From DATKCF01 sp035513345 (GTDB lineage Bacteria > Gemmatimonadota > Gemmatimonadetes > Longimicrobiales > RSA9): a stretch of DNA of 64,000 bases. Every line of letters starts with the position of its first letter. Within the stretch, counting starts at the first letter, position 1. The notes beneath the pieces were generated by a model, which was given only the letters and a program-made list of their open reading frames with translations, had not been told where the DNA came from and searched no databases. Where the stretch lies: NCBI GenBank assembly GCA_035513345.1, contig DATKCF010000042.1, positions 1-64,000 on the forward strand, given 5' to 3'. Positions 54,168-63,176 of the stretch are shown here, piece by piece. The position numbers were made by a program, and so were the translations under genes.

Positions 54168-55078
54168 GGACCGCACTGGCAGTTGCGATTGCGTGTGTCC
54201 TGGCCGCTGGCGGTGTGCTGCTGGCAGCCAGCGTACGCCAGGATGATCGGACCGCACACAGCGCACCGGCTGCCGCTCGCGCGGGCGTTGCGGAGCGAGG
54301 GTTGGGGCCGGCGGGTTCGCAGCCATCGATCTTCGAAGCGAGCCGCAGCGACATCGCCTCGAATGCGATACAGGATTACCAGTACTACCCGTACGATGCA
54401 CGGCTGACATTCGTCCGGATTCGTCCGGCGGAAGCCAGGGGCAACCGTGGCGGCTGGGGGGTCCGCGGCAATCGTGACCCGCCCTGGAGGCACGACTACC
54501 CGACCGCGGAGCACAACCTGTCGAAGATCGTGCGGGAGCTCACGTTCGTTCGCATGCGAGTGGAGAACTGGGGCGGCAATGTCCTGACGCTCGAAGACCC
54601 GCGGCTCATGCAGTTTCCGCTCGCGTACATGTCCGAACCGGGTTTCTGGACCGTGACACCTGGAGAGGCCGACGCGCTACGCGCGTACCTGCTCAAGGGT
54701 GGCTTCATCATCTTCGATGATTTCGGCGGCAACCAGGGCCGCTACGACATGGAGAATCTGGCCCAGCAGATGGCGCGCGTTCTGCCCGAGCTCCAGTGGG
54801 TCCGGCTGGATGCGACCGCGGCCATATTCGATTCGTTCTTCCAGATCGATCCCGACAACCTCGCGCTGGCCGGCGACTCGTATCGCGGTGTTCCCGTGTT
54901 CTACGGAATGTTCGAGGGGAACGATCAGGTGGATGGCCGGCTGCTGGCGATCGCGGCCGACGCCGGCGACTTCGGTGATTTCTGGGAGTTTTCCGAAACG
55001 GGATACTATCCGGTCGACATCTCGAACGAGGCGTACAAGGTGGGTATCAACTACATCGTGTATGCGTTGACGCACTAG
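54164..55078 (+). CDS. DUF4159-domain protein 2
   Basis: 304 residues; start overlaps the previous stop (ATGA). Signal peptide-like helix 5-25 (ALAVAIACVLAAGGVLLAAS). The DUF4159 core is YLLKGGFIIFDDFGGNQGRY and the C-terminus VGINYIVYALTH, matching protein 1 (LLKGGFLFVDDFWGN; NAIIYAMSH) with a different middle and a shorter linker. The two are paralogues. An adjacent MoxR gene follows after 141 bases. Function unknown; the glutamine amidotransferase-like fold without active site suggests binding. Confidence 0.85.
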   Translation: MRTALAVAIACVLAAGGVLLAASVRQDDRTAHSAPAAARAGVAERGLGPAGSQPSIFEASRSDIASNAIQDYQYYPYDARLTFVRIRPAEARGNRGGWGVRGNRDPPWRHDYPTAEHNLSKIVRELTFVRMRVENWGGNVLTLEDPRLMQFPLAYMSEPGFWTVTPGEADALRAYLLKGGFIIFDDFGGNQGRYDMENLAQQMARVLPELQWVRLDATAAIFDSFFQIDPDNLALAGDSYRGVPVFYGMFEGNDQVDGRLLAIAADAGDFGDFWEFSETGYYPVDISNEAYKVGINYIVYALTH

Positions 55079-55219
55079 CGGTCAATGTCCGAGGCGGGTC
55101 GAGCTTGAAGGCCATCGGACATAGTGGACGAGTGGCCAGACCGGGACCGGACGAAGTGGAGACGTGAAGCGGCCGCGGGCGAGGGCCGGCGGCGAACTGA
55201 CACACCCCATGGAGGGATA

Positions 55220-56278
55220 GTGGCGTTCACGACGAATGAACCGACGGAAACGACGGAGCCAGCGGCTCTGGAGCACCCTGATGACATCGCGCTCGCGGAT
55301 CGGCTGAAGTCAGGTGCGGACCAGATCCGTACCGAGTTGCACAAGCTGATCATCGGCCAGCACGGTGTGATCGAGCACATGCTGCTGACGCTCTTCGTGG
55401 GTGGCAACTCACTGCTGATCGGCGTGCCCGGGCTGGCGAAGACGCTGCTCGTGCACACGATGGCGAAGGTCCTGAGCCTGAAGTTCAACCGCATCCAGTT
55501 CACGCCGGACCTGATGCCATCGGACATCACGGGCACGGACATCATCCAGGAAGACCACGGTACGGGCACGCGCAGGATGGTGTTCGCGCCGGGACCGGTG
55601 TTCGCGAACATAGTTCTTGCGGACGAAGTCAACCGGACCCCGCCGAAGACGCAGGCTGCGCTGCTCGAGGCGATGCAGGAGCATCGCGTAACGATCCAGG
55701 GGCGGACGTACGAGCTGGAGGAGCCGTTCTACGTTTTCGCGACGCAGAACCCGATCGAGCTGGAGGGGACGTACCCGCTGCCCGAAGCGCAGCTCGACCG
55801 GTTCATGTTCCAGATCAACATCGAGCACCCGCCCGAGGATGAGGAACTGGAGGTCGTCCGGTCCACGACTGCGGTGATGGATCCGAAGTTCGAGCACGTC
55901 GTGACGGGGCCGGACCTGATCGCGTTCCAGCGGCTCGTCCGGACGGTGCCGGTGTCGGATCCCGTGCTCAGGTACGCGCTTTCGCTGGTCCGCACGTCGC
56001 GTCCTTCGCGTGATGGCAGCAGTCCTGACTTCATCCAGAAATGGGTGGCGTACGGCGCCAGCGTGCGCGCCGCGCAGTATCTGACGCTGGGTGGCAAGGC
56101 GAGGGCGCTGATGCACGGCCGCTACCACGTGAAGTTCGAGGACATTCGCGCACTGGCGCACCCGGTCCTGCGGCACCGCATTCTGACGAACTTCCATGCG
56201 GAGTCGGAGCGTGTGACACCGGACGACATCGTCGACAAACTGCTCGAAGTGGTATCCGTGCCGAAGTCGGGGCTGTGA
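55220..56278 (+). CDS. MoxR-family AAA+ ATPase
   Basis: 352 residues from GTG 55220; GGAGGG ends 3 bases before it and the frame upstream is arginine-rich shadow. Walker A GVPGLAKT (68-75), Walker B IVLADEVNR (131-139), sensor 1 FVFATQNP-like (YVFATQNPIELEGTYPLPEA) and LDRFMFQ, a MoxR signature, and a lid domain. MoxR ATPases work with VWA proteins to insert metals or assemble complexes in the envelope. The DUF58 gene follows after 43 bases. No membrane helix: cytoplasmic ATPase of the operon. Confidence 0.93.
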   Translation: MAFTTNEPTETTEPAALEHPDDIALADRLKSGADQIRTELHKLIIGQHGVIEHMLLTLFVGGNSLLIGVPGLAKTLLVHTMAKVLSLKFNRIQFTPDLMPSDITGTDIIQEDHGTGTRRMVFAPGPVFANIVLADEVNRTPPKTQAALLEAMQEHRVTIQGRTYELEEPFYVFATQNPIELEGTYPLPEAQLDRFMFQINIEHPPEDEELEVVRSTTAVMDPKFEHVVTGPDLIAFQRLVRTVPVSDPVLRYALSLVRTSRPSRDGSSPDFIQKWVAYGASVRAAQYLTLGGKARALMHGRYHVKFEDIRALAHPVLRHRILTNFHAESERVTPDDIVDKLLEVVSVPKSGL

Positions 56279-56321
56279 TGACGGTATCGCGGCACTGCGG
56301 GCCGGCGGGGACTCTACTGCC

Positions 56322-57245
56322 ATGAGGCTGTCGCACCAGGCGCAGGGTTCGGTGTCGAGCGCTGGGTTCATCGACCCGCGCACGCTCGCGCGTATCAACA
56401 ACCTCGAGCTGATGGCGCGCATAGTCGTCGATGGCTTCATCAACGGCCTGCACAAGTCACCATATCTGGGGTTGTCGATCGATTTCGCGGAGCATCGGCC
56501 GTACATGCCGGGGGACGACATCCGCCGAATCGACTGGCGCCTGTACGCGCGCACGGACCGCTACTACGTGAAGGAGTTCGAGGCCGACACGAACGCGAAC
56601 TTCACAGTACTGCTCGACGTATCGAAGTCGATGCAGTTCGGGTTGAAGGGCATCAACAAGTTCGACTACGCCCGGTACCTGGCGGCGTCACTCACGTACT
56701 TCTCGAATCAGCAGCGGGACCGGGTCGGGCTGATCACGTTCGATCGCGGAATCGTGGACTATGTGCCGCCATCGGCGAAGCATCTGGACATCGTACTGCA
56801 CACGCTGGACAGGGCACAGCCGGCAAAGGGCGGTGAGCTGAAGCCGGCGCTCGATCACATCCTAGGCACCCTGTCGCGGCGCGGCATCCTCGTGATCATC
56901 TCGGACCTCTACGAATCGCCCGAGCGGGTCCTGGACGCGATCAAGCCACTGCGGTACCGCGGCAACGACGTGATCGTGTTTCACGTTCTGGATCCGGCCG
57001 AAGTCGATTTCCCCTTTGAGGAAGCGGGCAACTTCGAGGATCTCGAAACTGGCGAGCGGATCCCGATTGTGCCACAGACGCAGCGGGCCAAATACAACGA
57101 GCTGGTGCTGGCGCACATCGCGGAGCTGGGTCGTCTGTTCTCGCACGACCAGATCGACTATGCGCTGTTCGACACGAGCACGCCGCTCGACTACGCACTG
57201 TTTCACTATCTGAGCAATCGGGTCCGTCTGATGAAGACACGCTGA
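56322..57245 (+). CDS. DUF58-domain VWA protein
   Basis: 307 residues. DUF58 motif RPYMPGDDIRRIDWRLYAR, followed by a VWA-like core with LLDVSKSMQFG (DxSxS metal site) and ILVIISDLYESPERVL. Sequence suggests a soluble cytoplasmic partner of MoxR. Its stop is one base from the BatA-type gene. In known operons the DUF58 protein recruits MoxR to client complexes; here the client is unknown. Confidence 0.92.
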   Translation: MRLSHQAQGSVSSAGFIDPRTLARINNLELMARIVVDGFINGLHKSPYLGLSIDFAEHRPYMPGDDIRRIDWRLYARTDRYYVKEFEADTNANFTVLLDVSKSMQFGLKGINKFDYARYLAASLTYFSNQQRDRVGLITFDRGIVDYVPPSAKHLDIVLHTLDRAQPAKGGELKPALDHILGTLSRRGILVIISDLYESPERVLDAIKPLRYRGNDVIVFHVLDPAEVDFPFEEAGNFEDLETGERIPIVPQTQRAKYNELVLAHIAELGRLFSHDQIDYALFDTSTPLDYALFHYLSNRVRLMKTR

Positions 57246-57246
57246 T

Positions 57247-59340
57247 ATGCCACTGGCCTTTCTGGCACCGCTGTTTCTCGGCGCGCTGGCGGCGCTTGCG
57301 GTTCCGATCATCGTGCATCTCATTCAGCGCGAACGGAAGGAAGCGCAGGCGTTCCCATCGCTGATGTTCCTGAGTCAGGTGCCGTACAAGTCGACGCGAC
57401 GGCGGAACATCCGCAATGTGGCGCTGTTCCTGCTCCGGAGCGCGGCGCTGGCGTTGATCGTTCTTGCGTTCGCGCGGCCGTGGTTCGAGGGTGAGCTGGA
57501 CGCGTCGAGCCCGCTCGCGACAGCGACGGAGAAGGTGATCCTGGTCGACCGATCGTACAGCATGGGGTACTCGGATCGGTGGGACCGCGCGCTGGCGGCC
57601 GCGAACGGCGCGATCGACGGTGTCGGTCCCGAAGATGTCGCCACGATCGTGTTCTTCGACGGGGGAGCGATGGCGCTCAATCAGGCGACATCCGACCACG
57701 CCCGCCTTCGCGCAACGCTTGCTGGCGCGCAGCCGGGTTCCGGCGTGACACGCTACGGACCCGGCCTCAAGCTCGCGCAGAGCATCCTCGACACGTCGGA
57801 CAAGCCTCGCCGGCAGGTCATCGTGATCAGTGACTTCCAGCGCGCGGGCTGGGACGGCGGTGATGGCGTGCGCATGCCGGCGGGCACGGAGGTAACGCCG
57901 GTCGCGATCACGGACGAGCAGACGGCCAACATCGCAGTGGCGGGCGTGACGCTGCGGCGCGAGGACGTTGCGGGCCGCGAACGCGTTACCGCTATCGCTC
58001 GCCTCATCAATACGGCAGTGGAGCCGGTTGCGGGCGTGCGGGTGACGCTCGAGCTGAACGGCCGCGACCTCGAAACGATGACGACCGATATCGGCGCGGG
58101 CGACGCGGCGACGGTCACGTTCGCGCCGTTCACGCTGGCCGATGGGAGTCAGCGCGGCTCGATCCGCGTGGATACGGACGCGCTGCCCGCCGATGATGCG
58201 TTCCGCCTGGTGCTGTCGCCGGGCCAGGCCGTCGACGTGCTGCTGGCGGACGGCGGAGGCCAGCGTTCGACACTGTACCTCGAGCGCGCGCTCGGTATAG
58301 GCGACCAGCCACGATACCGGACCACGACAAAGCCGGCGAACAACGTCCGTGCCGCCGACTTCGAGGGCCAGGACGTCGTCATCTGGAACGATGCAGCGTT
58401 CCCGGGCGGTGCGACGGGTGCAGCTCTCGGCGAGTTCGTCCGGGCCGGCGGCGGCCTGATCCTTGTGCTCGGGCCGCGCGGAAGCTGGGAGTCTGCCGGC
58501 GAGCTGTTCCCGGCGACGGTCGGCCGCGTGGTCGATCGCGACGATCCGGGTGGTGCTTTCGGCTTCATCGACTACGGCCACGCCATGTTCGAGGTGTTCC
58601 GCGCGCCGCGCAGCGGTGACCTGTCCGCGGCCCGGTTCTTCCGGTACAGGCCCGTTGCCGGGACGGACGCAGCCACAGCGGTGCTGGCCCGCTTCGATGA
58701 TGGCGCTCCGGCGATTCTCGAGCGACGCGTCGGTGCCGGCCGTGTTGTCGTCGTGACGAGCACGCTCGACAACTACTGGAGCGATCTGCCGGTCCAGCCG
58801 GTGTTCCTGCCGATGGTTCACCAGATGACGCGCTACTCGGCCGGCTGGATCGAGCCGAGTCCATGGTTCACGGTCGGCCAGGTTGTCAACGTGGCAGGCC
58901 CGGCCGCGATCGTGACAACGACGGCGCCGGACTCGGCGGAGGGCGGCGCAGCCGTGATCGCGGCACCGGTGCCCGACCTGGTCGCGATCGCGCCCGGTGG
59001 CGACCGGATCGAGGTCCCGACCGGGCTGCTCTCGCTCGAGGAACGCGGATTCTACGAGCTCAGGACCCCCGGCTCGTCAGTGATCGGCCGGATCGTGGCA
59101 GTCAATGTGGACCTCAACGAGTCCGATCTTGTATCGATGGATGCACAGGAGTTGGTGGCCGCCGTCCGTCCGCGAGGCGATGCGGCCGGTCGGGCCGCCG
59201 ACGCCAGCCGCGTCAGTCCGGTGGACAGGGAGCGGCGGCAGGCGGTCTGGTGGTATCTTCTGATCGTGGCGTTCGTATTCCTGGCCGTCGAGACGGTGTG
59301 GGCCAACCGCATATCCCGACGCCGCACAGCCGCAGGGTAA
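57247..59340 (+). CDS. BatA-type membrane protein with VWA domain
   Basis: 697 residues. BatA N-terminal motif FLAPLFLGALAALAVPIIVH, then LIQRERKEAQAFPSLMFL, a second helix (about 58-76), a VWA domain (VDRSYSMGYSDRWD; VIVISDFQRAGWD) and beta-rich parts. A CARDB-like and an amidotransferase-like domain (about 340-540: VVIWNDAAFPGGATGAAL) precede a last helix (YLLIVAFVFLAVETVWANR). It is the membrane-anchored, aerotolerance-type subunit of MoxR-VWA systems. The next gene starts 11 bases on. Confidence 0.9.
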   Translation: MPLAFLAPLFLGALAALAVPIIVHLIQRERKEAQAFPSLMFLSQVPYKSTRRRNIRNVALFLLRSAALALIVLAFARPWFEGELDASSPLATATEKVILVDRSYSMGYSDRWDRALAAANGAIDGVGPEDVATIVFFDGGAMALNQATSDHARLRATLAGAQPGSGVTRYGPGLKLAQSILDTSDKPRRQVIVISDFQRAGWDGGDGVRMPAGTEVTPVAITDEQTANIAVAGVTLRREDVAGRERVTAIARLINTAVEPVAGVRVTLELNGRDLETMTTDIGAGDAATVTFAPFTLADGSQRGSIRVDTDALPADDAFRLVLSPGQAVDVLLADGGGQRSTLYLERALGIGDQPRYRTTTKPANNVRAADFEGQDVVIWNDAAFPGGATGAALGEFVRAGGGLILVLGPRGSWESAGELFPATVGRVVDRDDPGGAFGFIDYGHAMFEVFRAPRSGDLSAARFFRYRPVAGTDAATAVLARFDDGAPAILERRVGAGRVVVVTSTLDNYWSDLPVQPVFLPMVHQMTRYSAGWIEPSPWFTVGQVVNVAGPAAIVTTTAPDSAEGGAAVIAAPVPDLVAIAPGGDRIEVPTGLLSLEERGFYELRTPGSSVIGRIVAVNVDLNESDLVSMDAQELVAAVRPRGDAAGRAADASRVSPVDRERRQAVWWYLLIVAFVFLAVETVWANRISRRRTAAG

Positions 59341-59351
59341 GTGAGGAACCG

Positions 59352-62300
59352 ATGATCAACCGATCCAGCCTTTCGGAGTCGGCGCAGGTGCAGCTCATGG
59401 AGATCATCGCGGATCTGCGATCGCGGTGGCGCATGAAGATCGCCCTGCGTGGCGCGGCCATCGTGGCAGCCGCGGGCGTGTTCGCTCTGCTGGTCGCGGC
59501 CGTGGGGCTCGAACGCTTCGGTTTCTCGGCCGGCGCCGTCATCACGTTCCGTGTGCTCACGTACCTGACTGTCGTTGTGCTCGCCGTGCGGTACCTGATC
59601 CGGCCGCTCATGCGGAAGGTGTCGGACGAGTCGATCGCTCTGTACATCGAGGAGCACGAGCCGACGCTCGAAGCGACGGTCCTCAGCGCGTTGAGCGTGG
59701 GCGACCCGTCGAACAACGCGCACATCTCGCGTGCCCTCGCCCTGCGCACAATCGAAGATGCCGTTGCACGGTGCCACGTGATCGACGATGGCCGTCGCAT
59801 CGACCAGCGCGCGATCGCACGGTTCTCGACGGCACTCGGCGGCGCGGCCGCCCTCGGCATCGGCATCATATTCCTGAGCCCCGGCTTCATCCGCCACGGG
59901 GCGAAGACCGTGCTGAATCCATTCGGCAGCGTGGCCGCCGCGAACCCGTACGCCATTGAAGTCGAGCCTGGCAACGTCACGATACCGCGCGGCGCGGACC
60001 AGTCGGTGACCGCTCACCTGCGCGGATTCGATGCGATGCAGGCGGACATCGTGATGCAGCGAGGCGGTGACTCGCTGTTCACCCGGCTGCCGATGAACGC
60101 GACGGATTCGGCCGCGTTCGACCTGCTGCTGTTCGCGCTCGATCGGGACACGGAGTACTACATCGAGTCGAACGGAATCCGCTCGCCGGTGTTCCGCATA
60201 ACGGTCGCGGACATTCCCTACGTCGATGGCCTCACGCTCGAGTACCATTTCCCCGAGTACACGGGCCTGTCACCGCAGGTGATCGAGAACGGCGGTGACA
60301 TCGCGGTGCTGCGCGGCACGACCGTGCGCGTTCTGGCGTCGACGACTCTGCCCGTGCCTGGCGGCCGTATCGTCCGGCAGAATGGCGACACGCTCGAGAT
60401 GTCGCTCGACTCGACCGGAGCGCTGGTCGGAAGCATGCGTGTCGATGCTGACGGCTTCTACCACATCGAACTGGAAGGCCCGAACGTCCAGGCGTCGAGC
60501 AGCTCGCCGCAGTACACCATTGAAGTGCTCGATGACATGCCGCCGATCGTCCGCTTCACCAAGCCGGGCCGCGACACGCGCGCATCGGCCATCGAGGAGG
60601 TGTTCGTCGAGGCCCGCGCCGAGGACGACTATGGCGTCTCGAAGCTCGAGATCGTCTACACAGTGAACGGCGGCGCCGAGAACACGATCACCCTGCTCGA
60701 CTCCAATCGGTCGCTCAAGGAAGCCATCGCCGGTCACACGTTCTATCTCGAGGAACTCGATCTGCAGGCGGGCGACCTCGTGGCGTACTACGCCCGCGCG
60801 ACCGACAACAACGCCGCCGGCCAGCGCAAGTCCGCGACCAGCGACATCTACTTCATGACGATCCGGCCGTTCAATCTCGACTACCGCCAGACCGATGAGG
60901 CGCCGCCGGGCGGTGGCGGCGGCGGTGGTGGTGGCGGGCAGAACGGCCAGCTGTCCGAGCAGCAGCGTGAGATCGTCGCGGCCACGTTCAATGTCCTGCG
61001 TGACAGCGCAGCCGTAACGACGAAGGAACTCGAGGAGAACCTCGTCACCATCGCGCTGGCCGAGGAAGAACTCAAGGCGCAGGCCAGAACGCTGGCCGAG
61101 CGCATGAACAACCGCGGGATCACAAACGACTCATCGTTCAATGCGATCGCCGAGCTGCTGCCGCAGGCTTCGGTTCATATGGACGAGGCGGTCGAGGCGC
61201 TGCGTGATGGTCGGCCGACCGACGCGTTGCCCGCCGAGCAGAAAGCACTCCAGCTTCTGCTTCGTGCCGAGTCGATCTACCTGGAAGTCCAGATCGCGTT
61301 CGAGCAGCAGCAGGGCGGCGGCGGTGGCGGCGGAGGGGCCGCGAATAGCCCGAATGCGGAGGATCTGGCCGACCTGTTCGAACTCGAACTCGACAAGCTG
61401 CGCAACCAGTACGAGACGGTGCAGCGCGGCGAGCAGCAGCAGGGTGGCGCCCAGAACGACGAGGTCGATGAGACGCTCGAACGCCTCCGCGAGCTGGCCA
61501 GACGGCAACAGCAGGAGAACGAGCGGATGCGCCAGCTCTCACGGGCAGGCGGCGCCAGTGGCGGCAACGCCAGCCAGCGTGATTTGGCCGAGGAGACCGA
61601 AGAAGCCGCTCGCCAGCTCGAGCGCCTGGCCCGCGAACAGAGGCGGCCGGAACTACAGGATGCGGCTCGCCGACTCCAGGAAGCCGCCGACGCCATGCGC
61701 CGCTCCGCGGCCAATGCCAGAACCGGCAACACCGCGGACGGCCAGAATGCGCTCGACGAGCTCGAGGAAGCGACTCGCCGGTTGCAGCGCAATCAGCAAC
61801 AGGCTGTGGCTGAACAGGCTCAGTCGGCCCTCGAGCGCGCCAACCAGCTGGCTCGCAAGCAGGACGAGATCGGCGATCGCATGGACCGCCTCAATGAAAT
61901 GAGCGGCGCCCAGCGCGCCGAGGAAGCACGCCGCCTCGTCGAGGAGAAGGAACGGCAGGACGCACAGGTCAACGAGTTGCAACGTGACCTCAGCGAGATC
62001 GCCAGCACAACGAATCGCGAGGCTCCCGAAGCGGCCCGCGACCTGCGCGAAGCCGCCAACTCCATCATCGAGAATCGCGTCTCCGAGAAGATTCGCTACT
62101 CCCGCACACAGACCATCGCGGGCGCCAATCGCGAATACTCGCGCGCCCTCGAAGAAGAGATCGGCGCCAACATCGACGAAGTCCGTCAGAACATTGCCGA
62201 CGCCATCGACGGCTTCGAACAGAGTGCGCGCGGCGACCAGGCCCGCGAATCGCTCGACGAGGCCCGCAACCTCGCCCGTAGCCTCGAATCTCTCGAGGAA

Positions 62301-63062
62301 CGGGTCCGCGCCGCCCAGGAGGGCGATCGCCGGCTCGGTGACCGCGCGGACCAGCAGGGCGAGGGCCAGCAGGGGCAGCAGGGCGAGGGTCAGCAGGGGC
62401 AGCAGGGGCAGCAGGGGCAGCAGGGCCAGGGAGAGCAGGGTCAGCAAGGTCAAGGACAGCAAGGTCAAGGACAGCAAGGTCAGGGACAGCAAGGTCAGGG
62501 ACAGCAGGGTCAGGGACAGCAGGGTCAGGGTCAGCAGGGTCAGGGACAGCAGGGACAGCAGGGTCAGGGTCAGGGACAGGGACAGGGTCAGGCTGGCCAG
62601 CAACAGGAAGGCGGAACGGGCGGGCAGAATCAGGACGGCGGGATCGCCCGCGGCGCGCCGAGCGGCCCGGGCGGAGCGGCCGATGCGCGTCCTCCGCGGG
62701 GCCTGTCGTCGGATGAGGTCCGTCAGTTCCGCGGCGAAGTCCGGCAGCGGATGGACGAGGCGAGGCAACTCAGGGAGCAGTTGGCGCGTGAGGGCTTCGA
62801 CGTGTCCGATCTCGACCAGGTCATCCAGGACCTGAGCCGGCTCGATGACGAGCGCGTGTACGGCACACCGAAGGAACTGGCGCTGTTGCAGGCGGCGGTG
62901 GTGGACGGCGTGAAGCAGTTCGAGTACCGCTTGCGCCGCGAGCTGGCCGGTGACGCGGAGGAACGGCTGTTGCTGGGCGGCTCGCGCGAGGTGCCCGAGG
63001 GCTTCCGCAAGTACGTCGAGGAGTATTACAAGACACTGTCCCGCCGGGAGGGTGGCCGGTAG
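59352..63062 (+). CDS. DUF4175-family giant membrane/coiled-coil protein with QQGQG repeats
   Basis: 1236 residues. GAGGAACC precedes ATG 59352. Two or three N-terminal helices (about 37-80 and 155-175), a DUF4175 region (about 180-510) with beta-sandwich repeats (VRVLASTTLPVPGGRIV, IEVLDDMPPIVRFTKPGRDT), polyglycine linker (near residue 520), and a very long helical coiled-coil part (about 530-1000). From about residue 1001 to 1086 it is a nearly pure Q/G tract of QQGQG units, and it ends in a short helical domain (EVRQFRGEVRQRMDEARQ). Probably spans the periplasm. Function unknown; frequent neighbour of BatA/MoxR genes. Ends the operon. Confidence 0.85.
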   Translation: MINRSSLSESAQVQLMEIIADLRSRWRMKIALRGAAIVAAAGVFALLVAAVGLERFGFSAGAVITFRVLTYLTVVVLAVRYLIRPLMRKVSDESIALYIEEHEPTLEATVLSALSVGDPSNNAHISRALALRTIEDAVARCHVIDDGRRIDQRAIARFSTALGGAAALGIGIIFLSPGFIRHGAKTVLNPFGSVAAANPYAIEVEPGNVTIPRGADQSVTAHLRGFDAMQADIVMQRGGDSLFTRLPMNATDSAAFDLLLFALDRDTEYYIESNGIRSPVFRITVADIPYVDGLTLEYHFPEYTGLSPQVIENGGDIAVLRGTTVRVLASTTLPVPGGRIVRQNGDTLEMSLDSTGALVGSMRVDADGFYHIELEGPNVQASSSSPQYTIEVLDDMPPIVRFTKPGRDTRASAIEEVFVEARAEDDYGVSKLEIVYTVNGGAENTITLLDSNRSLKEAIAGHTFYLEELDLQAGDLVAYYARATDNNAAGQRKSATSDIYFMTIRPFNLDYRQTDEAPPGGGGGGGGGGQNGQLSEQQREIVAATFNVLRDSAAVTTKELEENLVTIALAEEELKAQARTLAERMNNRGITNDSSFNAIAELLPQASVHMDEAVEALRDGRPTDALPAEQKALQLLLRAESIYLEVQIAFEQQQGGGGGGGGAANSPNAEDLADLFELELDKLRNQYETVQRGEQQQGGAQNDEVDETLERLRELARRQQQENERMRQLSRAGGASGGNASQRDLAEETEEAARQLERLAREQRRPELQDAARRLQEAADAMRRSAANARTGNTADGQNALDELEEATRRLQRNQQQAVAEQAQSALERANQLARKQDEIGDRMDRLNEMSGAQRAEEARRLVEEKERQDAQVNELQRDLSEIASTTNREAPEAARDLREAANSIIENRVSEKIRYSRTQTIAGANREYSRALEEEIGANIDEVRQNIADAIDGFEQSARGDQARESLDEARNLARSLESLEERVRAAQEGDRRLGDRADQQGEGQQGQQGEGQQGQQGQQGQQGQGEQGQQGQGQQGQGQQGQGQQGQGQQGQGQQGQGQQGQGQQGQQGQGQGQGQGQAGQQQEGGTGGQNQDGGIARGAPSGPGGAADARPPRGLSSDEVRQFRGEVRQRMDEARQLREQLAREGFDVSDLDQVIQDLSRLDDERVYGTPKELALLQAAVVDGVKQFEYRLRRELAGDAEERLLLGGSREVPEGFRKYVEEYYKTLSRREGGR
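62352..62608 (+). repeat. 15-base tandem repeat tract encoding QQGQG
   Basis: A run of about 250 bases built from CAGCAGGGTCAGGGA-like 15-base units with shorter 6- and 9-base variants, all in frame in the DUF4175 gene. Units differ at the third position of glycine and glutamine codons (GGT/GGA, CAG/CAA), which points to slippage expansion followed by drift. Confidence 0.85.
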
Positions 63063-63095
63063 CAGGTCGCGGGGACCAGCGCGCAAACGGCGACT

Positions 63096-63125
63096 GGGGC
63101 TGGCTCGACGCATTGGGCCAGCCCC
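63096..63125 (+). terminator. Hairpin after the DUF4175 gene
   Basis: GGGGCTGGC (63096-63104) pairs with GCCAGCCCC (63117-63125), 9 base pairs, 12-base loop. Stem sequence resembles the terminator at 39010-39041 read on the minus strand. No T-run on the plus strand, so probably a hairpin-only terminator between the operon and nfo. Confidence 0.45.
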
Positions 63126-63176
63126 GGATTGCATCCCGCAGCCGACCGGCCGACACGTTCAAGCGACGAAATCGAC

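Noticed and set aside
61653..63134. A 493-residue minus-strand frame with many Leu-Thr-Leu repeats, resembling a membrane protein
   Set aside because: It is the reverse reading of the QQGQG repeat and the coiled-coil region of the DUF4175 gene; CAG/GGT repeats read backwards give leucine and threonine.
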